This document shows positions 7,557 through 12,837 of a DNA stretch of 30,510 bases, one piece after another. Source of the stretch: a bacterium (lineage in GTDB: Bacteria > Cyanobacteriota > Vampirovibrionia > Gastranaerophilales > Gastranaerophilaceae); contig JAFSWA010000095.1 of assembly GCA_017444705.1 (NCBI GenBank), forward strand, positions 1 to 30,510, read 5' to 3'. Positions within the stretch are counted from its first letter, which is position 1, and each line of letters starts with the position of its first letter. The translations under genes were made by a program, and so were the position numbers. The notes below the pieces were generated by a model, which was given only the letters and a program-made list of their open reading frames with translations, did not search any database and was not told the origin of the DNA.

Positions 7557-8579
7557 ATGTCTAAAATCTTTGAACCTATTGAACTAAATAACTTGAAATT
7601 AAAGAACAGACTTGTTCGTTCTGCGACTTGGGAGGGTATAGCAAAACCTGACGGCAGCATAGGAAATAATATGTATCAAATTTATGATGAAGTTTCTACT
7701 GGCGGTATCGGTTTAATTATAACAAGTTTTATGAGCATATCTGATAATGACAGTGATTTTGTCGATATAATGAGATTATCAAATGACGGTTTAATACCTT
7801 ATTATAAAAAACTAACAGATATTGTCCACAACAATAATTGTGCGATTATTGCTCAAATTGCTTTAGGCAAATATTACAAGAACGGCAAACATATAGAACC
7901 TGATGAAATGTCTGTTGATGATATAAAAGAAGTTACCAATGAATTTATTAGTGCGGCTAAAAGAGCGGAAATAGCAGGGTTTGACGGTGTGCAAATTCAT
8001 GCGGCTCACTTTTTCTTTTTAAGCAGATTTATAAGTCCGTTAGTAAATCATAGAACGGATAATTATGGAGGGAACAGTGAAAACCGTTCAAGAATTTTAG
8101 TTGAGATTATACAGGGAATAAGAAAAATTGCCCCTAATTTACATATAACAACGAAAATAAATTCATCAGATTTCCAATACGGCGGACTTGATGAAAAAGA
8201 AAGTCTTGAAATTTGCAAAATTTTATCAAAGTATGGTATTGATTCTATTGAGGTAAGCGGAAACGGAACTTCTGTTCCGGGAATTAAACCTCATAAAAAC
8301 GAGGGATATTTTGTTCCGTTTGCGAAAAAATTAGCAGATACTGTTGAAACTCCTGTTATTGTAGTCGGCGGTCTGCGTTCAAAAGATACAATGGAATCAA
8401 TTTTGAATACAACAAATATTAAATTACTGTCTCTTTCAAGACCGTTATTAAGAGAACCTGATTTGCCGAATAAATTTTTTGATAACAAAAGTGAAATTTC
8501 AAAATGCGTTTCTTGTAATGCTTGCTATAATAGTTTTGAGCATAGGTGTCCGATAAGACAAAGGGAATTACAAAAATAA
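7557..8579 (+). CDS. Old Yellow Enzyme-family NADH:flavin oxidoreductase
   Basis: 340 residues from ATG 7557, chosen because the OYE N-terminus (MSKIFEPIELNNLKLKNRLV) starts there and AGAGAG precedes it; an in-frame ATG at 7521 lies in the promoter. It is a TIM-barrel FMN enzyme: RSATWEG near the N-terminus, the substrate-activating pair H148/H151 in VQIHAAH, then RTDNYGG, and the FMN-phosphate region VVGGLRS. The C-terminus carries C317-x2-C320-x2-C323-x7-C331, like the Fe-S site of the longer 2,4-dienoyl-CoA-reductase branch, although the large C-terminal domains of that branch are absent. It reduces activated C=C bonds of enals, enones or quinones. Divergent from tetR, so probably co-regulated with the operon. 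Confidence 0.88.
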   Translation: MSKIFEPIELNNLKLKNRLVRSATWEGIAKPDGSIGNNMYQIYDEVSTGGIGLIITSFMSISDNDSDFVDIMRLSNDGLIPYYKKLTDIVHNNNCAIIAQIALGKYYKNGKHIEPDEMSVDDIKEVTNEFISAAKRAEIAGFDGVQIHAAHFFFLSRFISPLVNHRTDNYGGNSENRSRILVEIIQGIRKIAPNLHITTKINSSDFQYGGLDEKESLEICKILSKYGIDSIEVSGNGTSVPGIKPHKNEGYFVPFAKKLADTVETPVIVVGGLRSKDTMESILNTTNIKLLSLSRPLLREPDLPNKFFDNKSEISKCVSCNACYNSFEHRCPIRQRELQK

Positions 8580-8861
8580 AAAAAATAAGTCTGTTTTAGA
8601 CCACTTCTTAATTTCTTTTTTCCCCGAAATAAAACCGCATGCTTTGTCTTTTTGAGGCATACTTTCAATTATTGAACGATATAACTTTAAATCAGCAAAT
8701 GTCAAATTGTTCAATATAACAACCAAATCAATATCACTATTGAGCGTTGCCTCTCCTCTGTTGTAACTTCCTTGCAAGCCTACGAAAAGCAAGTTTTTAC
8801 CAAAAGCTCTTTGCAATTTTTTAACGGCTAAATTTAACCATTCATCAATATTAAAGCTCAT
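8568..8861 (-). pseudogene. nucleotidyltransferase-domain protein, C-terminally truncated
   Basis: From ATG 8861 (with CGGAG upstream) the frame encodes 97 residues with the Pol-beta-type nucleotidyltransferase motif GSYNRGEATLNSDIDLVVIL (G-S...D-x-D, the metal-binding aspartates). It then follows the usual course of this family (FISGKKEIKKW..TDLF) and stops abruptly at 8568, inside the last codons of the convergent OYE gene (12-base overlap). Relatives of this type are usually more than twice as long, so the 3' part is missing. It may be a broken aminoglycoside-nucleotidyltransferase-like gene or a surviving minimal domain. Confidence 0.6.
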
Positions 8862-8880
8862 TTTTAAATATCTCCGGTTT

Positions 8881-8955
8881 TTAATGGTGACAATGATGTC
8901 CTTCGCCGTGGGGGTGGCAATGTTCGTGGTCATGCCCTTCGCCGCCGCATGAGTT
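8881..8955 (-). other. His/Cys-rich tail of the NifX-type protein beyond an in-frame TAA
   Basis: Directly after the TAA at 8956-8958, in the same frame, 24 codons encode a tail with nine His and three Cys (NSCGGEGHDHEHCH...HHCHH), ending in TAA at 8881-8883. Such His/Cys tails are normal in stand-alone NifX/NafY-like proteins, so this is evidently the true C-terminus, separated by one stop codon. The following gene starts at 8861. Confidence 0.75.
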
Positions 8956-9453
8956 TTAACCTGTTTCAAGAGAATTTGCCATATATTTTTCTAAAACTTC
9001 TCTAATCGGCAATTCAGGACAGCCTGCAACAACTTCAACTCCGTTTTGAGCAAACATCATCATTGGACGTCCGCCCATTCCGCCTGCTAAAACTTTACTT
9101 ACACCCTGTTCTGATATCCATGCAGCACTTTGACAAGAAATTCCTTCTTCGGGTATTTTTTCTTCTATAGTTAAAATTTCATTTGTTTCAGGATTAATTT
9201 CAGCAAAAGTGAAAGAATCACAATGCCCGAAATGTCCGCATAATTTTCCCTCACTTGTCGGAATACAAATTTTCATAATCTTATCTCCTTTTAATTTTTC
9301 TATGTTACTCTGTAATAAAATAGCACTTTCAAGAGCTTGCGTATCTGTAAGATTATGCCTTTTTGCGTAATCTCGCAAAATATTTAAAATGTTTTCGTTA
9401 ATTCTTCTATTGAACGGTACTTTTTTATGACAGGTTTTCTTTCTCCCTGCCAT
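8956..9453 (-). CDS. NifX/NifB-like dinitrogenase cofactor-type protein with N-terminal ribbon-helix-helix-like extension
   Basis: Two parts share one frame. Residues ~1-58 (MAGRKKTCHKKVPFNRRINE..., AKRHNLTDTQALESAILLQ) look like a basic ribbon-helix-helix DNA-binding domain. Residues 60-165 form a NifX/NafY-type domain: MKICIPTSEGKLCGHFGHCDSF, PEEGISCQSAAWIS, KVLAGGMGGRPMMMF, VEVVAGCPELPI. A strong GGAG eight bases before the internal ATG at 9276 implies that the 106-residue NifX part is also, or only, made on its own. Family members bind Fe-S or FeMo-type clusters or handle iron; no nitrogenase genes are nearby. The frame stops at TAA 8956-8958, immediately before a metal-binding tail. Divergent from the flavin reductase at 9582. 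Confidence 0.75.
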   Translation of the reverse strand: MAGRKKTCHKKVPFNRRINENILNILRDYAKRHNLTDTQALESAILLQSNIEKLKGDKIMKICIPTSEGKLCGHFGHCDSFTFAEINPETNEILTIEEKIPEEGISCQSAAWISEQGVSKVLAGGMGGRPMMMFAQNGVEVVAGCPELPIREVLEKYMANSLETG

Positions 9454-9491
9454 ATCACGTTTTCCGCCCCAATTTGAATTATTAAAGCATC

Positions 9492-9507
9492 TCGTAATAA
9501 AATACGA
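9492..9507. promoter_or_regulatory. short inverted repeat in the NifX/flavin-reductase divergent spacer
   Basis: TCGTA and TACGA form perfect 5-base arms around six A/T bases. It lies 39-54 bases upstream of the minus-strand start at 9453 and 75-90 upstream of the plus-strand start at 9582. It could be an operator for the adjacent ribbon-helix-helix-like protein, but arms this short also arise by chance. Confidence 0.25.
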
Positions 9508-9554
9508 ACATCCTTATTTGATTAGGTCAATAAATAATTAAAATAATAATTATA

Positions 9555-9563
9555 TGCTATAAT
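9555..9563 (+). promoter_or_regulatory. extended -10 promoter of the flavin reductase gene
   Basis: TGCTATAAT is a perfect extended -10 element. The sequence 17 bases upstream has no recognisable -35, as allowed for extended -10 promoters. Transcription would start near 9570, and AGG at 9574-9576 is the ribosome-binding site for the ATG at 9582. Confidence 0.6.
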
Positions 9564-9581
9564 GGGTAATGTGAGGTGTTT

Positions 9582-10253
9582 ATGTATAAAAAAGTTATTA
9601 TTTTAAATGCAAGTCCGAGAAAGAATTTTAATACGGCAAAGTTGTTAAAAGAAGCTCAAAAAGGGGCTGAATCATCTGGAGCAGAAGTTGAATATTTTAA
9701 TTTATACGATTACAGCTTTTTAGGCTGCAGAAGTTGCTTCGCCTGTCAAAGAAAAGGAAGTACAACAGAAGGAATTTGTGCGATAAAAGATGATATAAGA
9801 CCGATACTTGAGAAATGCATAAATGCAGATGCTATAATAATCGGAAGTCCTGTTTATTTTTCTTATCCTACTGGAGTTTTCAGAAGTTTTACCGAAAGAT
9901 TATTATTTGCAAACCATACATATATGGTTGATAAAGAAAACGGCGGTTTAAAAAGAAGATTGGATAAAACAGTTCCAACAGGTATAATTTTTACAATGAA
10001 TTGCCCCGAAGAACTTGCAAATCAAATAAATTATCCTATTCTTTTAGGGGAAAGTGTTAATAATTACAAACATATTATGGGCTATGCAGAAGGCTTATAT
10101 TCTTATGACACAACTCAATTTGCAGATTTTTCAAAATATAACTGTGATTTATTTGATGAAAAAGCAAAGGCAAAAGTGCGTGAAGAACAATTCCCGAAGG
10201 ATTTACAAAAAGCCTTTGATTTGGGTAAAAGATTAACAAAAATGCAGTTCTAA
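9582..10253 (+). CDS. NADPH-dependent FMN reductase / iron-sulfur flavoprotein-like
   Basis: 223 residues from ATG 9582. A GTG six bases earlier is in frame but forms part of the GAGGTG ribosome-binding sequence, so ATG is preferred. The N-terminus MYKKVIILNASPRKNFNT carries the flavin-phosphate loop (NASPR...NT). A cysteine array, GCRSCFACQ...GICAIKDD, matches the C-x2-C-x2-C-xn-C pattern of iron-sulfur flavoproteins. IIGSPVYFSYPTGVFRSFTERLLF is the second flavin loop and dimer helix. Probable cytoplasmic flavin-dependent reductase. It is the third flavin-reductase or OYE gene within 8 kb, so it may belong functionally with the cassette although separately promoted. Confidence 0.85.
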   Translation: MYKKVIILNASPRKNFNTAKLLKEAQKGAESSGAEVEYFNLYDYSFLGCRSCFACQRKGSTTEGICAIKDDIRPILEKCINADAIIIGSPVYFSYPTGVFRSFTERLLFANHTYMVDKENGGLKRRLDKTVPTGIIFTMNCPEELANQINYPILLGESVNNYKHIMGYAEGLYSYDTTQFADFSKYNCDLFDEKAKAKVREEQFPKDLQKAFDLGKRLTKMQF

Positions 10254-10272
10254 ATATTGTTATATACATTCT

Positions 10273-10498
10273 TTAAAAAATTTTATAATCTTTTTTTACT
10301 TTTTCAACCCAAACGAATGTCTTATTTGGATTTGATATAAAAGGATTACAGCGGATATCGTTCTTGTCAAAATTATAACGAAATTCTATATCCGCCTCAT
10401 TTACTTTTGTTTTTATTCTTTTTATTAATGTCAAAAATTTTTTCATCAAAAACATTATCTGCATAAAATATTTTTTTCAAATCAGACAATGGGGTTAT
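10273..10498 (-). pseudogene. decayed small gene, two frames, unrecognised
   Basis: Within the 334-base stretch between the flavin reductase gene and the gene ending at 10588, the minus strand has protein-like sequence in two overlapping frames. The upstream frame (from 10498) reads PLSDLKKIFYADNVFDEK. The downstream frame reads FLTLIKRIKTKVNEADIEFR...KNDIRCNPF...TFVWVEKVKKDYKIF and ends at 10273. They could be joined by a single-base change in the A/T run near 10437-10447. No start codon with a ribosome site is evident. I do not recognise the family. Confidence 0.3.
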
Positions 10499-10541
10499 TT
10501 ATCTTTTAGCAAAATTGAAACAACTTTTGAATTTTCATAAC

Positions 10542-10569
10542 ACAAAGTGCGGGTTTCCCCGCACTTTGT
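10542..10569 (-). terminator. strong hairpin downstream of the 320-residue protein gene
   Basis: A perfect 12-bp stem (ACAAAGTGCGGG with CCCGCACTTTGT) and a 4-base loop begin 19 bases after the stop codon at 10588. Its GC content stands out sharply from the surroundings. There is no run of T directly after it on either strand, so it may be a terminator that does not need one, or a 3'-end stabilising hairpin. Confidence 0.6.
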
Positions 10570-10587
10570 CTGTTAGCTCATATTTTA

Positions 10588-11550
10588 TTAAACTATCAAA
10601 CCTTCTTTTCCGTCAGTAAGTTCATATAACTCTCTATTTAAAGCTGCGACCCTTTCATGTCTTTTTTGTGCATATATCGGGTTATAATCGCATATAACAG
10701 ATGCATGGTCTTCTAATTCTTTCTTAATTTCTGCAATTCTTTTTTCTTTGTCTGTTTTTGGTTCTGTTGTAGCAGCGTCCTTTACTTCTGCTGTAGTGGT
10801 AGTGTCAGGTTTTTTAACACTGTCATCAGCCTTTACTTCCGATGTATTTGCGGCAATTTTATCTTTATTTAAAAATTTGTCCAAAAAATCTATAAGTTTT
10901 TGTGCTAATGAGATTTTCTTTTCCTCAATATTTGAAATATCCGTTGTATCAGGTTTATTAACCGCTGTTTCCGGTTTTGTTTCCTTTATCTCCGGTTTAG
11001 TTTCTTCTTCTTTCTGTTTTGTCGTTGCAACTTCTTGTTCTACACCGAAAAATAATGCTTTTAAAAATTCAATTAATTTCTCAACAAAAGACAGTTTTTG
11101 GCTTTCTGTTAAATCGATACTCGGTTTTGTTGCAACTGAAAAAGGATTTACTGAAACTGTATCCGGTTTTGTTTCAACTTCTTCCGGTTTTACTTCAACA
11201 ATTTTCGGTTCAGTTGTAACAGAAACAGGTTTTGTTACAACCGCATCTGCTTTCGGCTCTGCTTCTTCCGGTTTATTTTCCTCTATAACGGGATTTGTTA
11301 CAACTGCGTCGGGTTTGACGACATTAGCAGTCGCTTCATCAATAACTTTGGTTGTACCCTCTGCGGTTTCACTTGGCAAAGGCATACCGTTTACCTTAAA
11401 ATCAATAATTTTTAATTCTTCCCTTGTCGGAATTTCATCTCCTTTTACTCTTCTTGTTACTGTGTTATAAACGTAAGTTTTTCCGTTAACAGTAACCGTA
11501 ATCTCATTGTTCAATGCTCTCAAAACACCATCTGTGCTTAAATTTCCCAT
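10588..11550 (-). CDS. unrecognised Lys/Pro/Thr/Glu repeat protein with two copies of an amphipathic helix motif
   Basis: 320 residues with a strong GGAGGA ribosome site; no signal peptide, so probably cytoplasmic. Residues ~1-60 look folded (ITVTVNGKTYVYNTVTRRV). Residues ~75-150 and ~175-205 are degenerate low-complexity repeats built on K-P-D/E and V-x-T-K/N-P. Two matching helices sit among them: LSFVEKLIEFLKALF (153-167) and ISLAQKLIDFLDKFL (213-227), sharing S-h-h-x-K-L-I-(E/D)-F-L. The C-terminus (~265-312) is a charged helix (KRIAEIKKELE...RVAALNRELYEL), likely a coiled coil. I do not recognise a family; an interaction scaffold is possible. The upstream promoter overlaps a Fur-box-like palindrome, hinting at metal or stress control. 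A strong hairpin follows the gene. Confidence 0.8.
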   Translation of the reverse strand: MGNLSTDGVLRALNNEITVTVNGKTYVYNTVTRRVKGDEIPTREELKIIDFKVNGMPLPSETAEGTTKVIDEATANVVKPDAVVTNPVIEENKPEEAEPKADAVVTKPVSVTTEPKIVEVKPEEVETKPDTVSVNPFSVATKPSIDLTESQKLSFVEKLIEFLKALFFGVEQEVATTKQKEEETKPEIKETKPETAVNKPDTTDISNIEEKKISLAQKLIDFLDKFLNKDKIAANTSEVKADDSVKKPDTTTTAEVKDAATTEPKTDKEKRIAEIKKELEDHASVICDYNPIYAQKRHERVAALNRELYELTDGKEGLIV

Positions 11551-11638
11551 AAAAATTTCCTCCTTCTAAATAAACTAATATCCCTTTATGATTTAATTAA
11601 AAAATTTAGTCGGAAAAAATTGCCAAGTCACCTACATT

Positions 11639-11663
11639 ATCCCATCTTATCTTATCCTATCCT
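11639..11663 (-). repeat. five tandem pentamers (RRGAT) at the predicted mRNA 5' end
   Basis: Read on the minus strand, the stretch is two AGGAT, two AAGAT and one GGGAT without interruption, starting about where transcription from the promoter at 11671-11700 should begin. It is therefore the first part of the ~110-base leader of the 320-residue protein gene. The repeated GGA-containing units could bind an RNA-binding protein, or simply be slippage products. Confidence 0.6.
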
Positions 11664-11682
11664 ATTAATGATTATCATTAAA
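11664..11682. promoter_or_regulatory. Fur-box-like palindrome
   Basis: TTAATGAT-T-ATCATTAA (11665-11681) is a perfect 8-bp inverted repeat around one base. Compared with the classical 19-bp Fur consensus (GATAATGATAATCATTATC, read on either strand), 15 of 19 positions agree. It covers the -10 element of the minus-strand promoter, a typical repressor position. A Fur paralogue (Zur, PerR) or an unrelated dimeric regulator is equally possible. Confidence 0.55.
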
Positions 11683-11700
11683 TTTTGAGGTTGCAGTCAA
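11671..11700 (-). promoter_or_regulatory. promoter of the 320-residue protein gene
   Basis: Minus strand: TTGACT (11700-11695) and GATAAT (11676-11671) spaced by 18 bases. The start of transcription would be near 11663, giving a leader of about 110 bases. The rest of this spacer (11701-11857) is AT-rich and I see no gene or structure in it. Confidence 0.6.
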
Positions 11701-11857
11701 GCTTAAAAAAATCACCTTAACATTTCTTTACAATTAACGCCGAGGTAAGAAAACAATTATATAAGAATGTGATAATTATAAAAATAATAGAAAGACAGCA
11801 ATATATTATTGAAAAAGTCCAAGATAAATAAGAAAAAGCATTAGCATAAATTTTTTT

Positions 11858-11880
11858 ATTGTATAATATTTTTATACAAT
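11858..11880. promoter_or_regulatory. palindromic operator-like site overlapping the fabI -10
   Basis: Perfect 9-bp arms, ATTGTATAA and TTATACAAT, flank five bases (TATTT). The left arm contains the TATAAT -10 element (11862-11867), and the right arm ends directly at the AAGGAG ribosome site (11881-11886). The site could be bound as DNA by a fatty-acid-synthesis repressor. In RNA only the right arm would be transcribed, so a leader hairpin is unlikely. Confidence 0.55.
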
Positions 11881-11893
11881 AAGGAGTAGTTTT

Positions 11894-12694
11894 ATGACAA
11901 AATTGATGGAAGGTAAAAAGGGTATTTTGTTTGGAGTAAGTAACAAATTCGGTATTGCTTATGCTATTGCCGAAAAACTCAAAGAACAAGGTGCCGAGAT
12001 TGCTTTTACTTATGCAAATGAGGCAATGGAAAAAAGAGTTCGACCCATAGCGGAAGAAATGGGTTCAAAAATGTGCGTTCAATGCGACGTTACAAACGAA
12101 GATGAAATGGCGAATGTTTTCAAAGAATATGAGAAAACATACGGCAAAATCGATTTTATGCTTCATGCCGTAGCCTTTGCCAATAAAGAAGATTTAATGG
12201 GCGAATTTATCGACACATCAATCGAGGGGTGGAATTTGGCACTTCATATCAGTGCATATTCTCTTGTTTCAATGTGCCGCCACGCAAGACCTTTGTTTAA
12301 TGACGGGGCTTCTGTTTTGGCTATGACTTATCTTGCATCGGAGAAAGTTGTTCCGAACTACAACGTTATGGCTATTGCAAAATCGGCACTTGAATGTTCA
12401 TCAAGGTATTTGGCGATGGATTTGGGCAAAAATAACGTCAGAGTAAACTGCATTTCCGCAGGTGCGATTAAAACAATGGCGGCAAGAGGAATTTCGGGCT
12501 TTGATAAAATGCTCCACGCAGGCGAACTCCGTTCACCGATGGGCAGATGCGTTTCGCTTGATGATGTGGGAAAAACGGGGCTTTATCTGCTGTCCGACTT
12601 ATCTTCCGGCATAACGGGCGAAGTCGTTCACGTTGACTGCGGCTGCCATAGTGTTTATAACTCTTTGGCAGAATTAGAGGCAATGCTTAAATAG
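11894..12694 (+). CDS. fabI: enoyl-[acyl-carrier-protein] reductase (NADH), FabI type
   Basis: 266 residues; AAGGAG lies seven bases before the ATG. It is a short-chain dehydrogenase fold with the FabI-type divergent NAD loop (GILFGVSNKFGIAYAIA) and HAVAFA after the fourth strand. The active site is Y146, Y156 and K163 in TYLASEKVVPNYNVMAIAK, at the same positions as in the E. coli enzyme. The usual SAGPIKT motif is SAGAIKT here. It catalyses the last, NADH-dependent step of each fatty-acid elongation cycle in the cytoplasm and is the usual target of triclosan-class inhibitors. The gene is richer in GC than its left neighbours, as is leuS. A palindrome overlaps its promoter; no other fab genes are adjacent. 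Confidence 0.95.
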   Translation: MTKLMEGKKGILFGVSNKFGIAYAIAEKLKEQGAEIAFTYANEAMEKRVRPIAEEMGSKMCVQCDVTNEDEMANVFKEYEKTYGKIDFMLHAVAFANKEDLMGEFIDTSIEGWNLALHISAYSLVSMCRHARPLFNDGASVLAMTYLASEKVVPNYNVMAIAKSALECSSRYLAMDLGKNNVRVNCISAGAIKTMAARGISGFDKMLHAGELRSPMGRCVSLDDVGKTGLYLLSDLSSGITGEVVHVDCGCHSVYNSLAELEAMLK

Positions 12695-12740
12695 GTTGTA
12701 CAAATGTGTAACAAAAATAACAGAGATGATAAGCTATCAC

Positions 12741-12773
12741 CTCACCCCAACCCTCTCCTTAATGAGGAGAGGG
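12741..12773 (+). repeat. REP-like palindromic unit between fabI and leuS
   Basis: A CTCACCCCAA lead-in is followed by CCCTCTCCT, the loop TAATG and AGGAGAGGG: a perfect 9-bp stem (12751-12773) in GC-rich DNA unlike its surroundings. The C-rich lead-in plus CCCTCTCC/GGAGAGGG hairpin is a pattern met as dispersed intergenic repeats in many bacterial genomes. Short A-runs, not T-runs, follow on the plus strand. Confidence 0.55.
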
Positions 12774-12790
12774 AGTAAAAAAGAAAGTAG

Positions 12791-12808
12791 GGTGCGATGT
12801 TTCGCACC
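12791..12808 (+). other. second hairpin in the leuS leader
   Basis: GGTGCGA and TCGCACC form a perfect 7-bp stem with loop TGTT, 29 bases before the leuS ATG. Together with the REP-like unit it makes a two-hairpin spacer. No T-box landmarks (AGGGTGG-type antiterminator core with a terminator) are visible, so the function is open: part of the same dispersed repeat, or an mRNA processing or stability element. Confidence 0.45.
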
Positions 12809-12837
12809 GCAAGAAAAAACAAATGAGGTAATCAAGA

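Noticed and set aside
8862..8969. N-terminal extension of the nucleotidyltransferase frame
   Set aside because: These codons are the His-rich NifX tail read in another frame on the same strand; the ATG at 8861 has its own ribosome site and matches the domain start.
10748..11470. 240-codon frame on the plus strand, rich in Ser/Val/Phe
   Set aside because: It is the mirror of the Lys/Pro/Thr-rich repeats of the minus-strand gene; codon-repeat structure explains its openness, and the minus-strand gene has a strong ribosome site, promoter and terminator hairpin.
11717..11989. 90-codon hydrophobic frame on the minus strand crossing the fabI start
   Set aside because: It overlaps the fabI promoter and coding start, and its hydrophobicity comes from AT-rich noncoding sequence; no ribosome site.
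12695..12837. T-box or other tRNA-sensing leader before leuS
   Set aside because: The two hairpins lack a recognisable T-box core, specifier loop or T-tailed terminator, and the block looks like a dispersed repeat.
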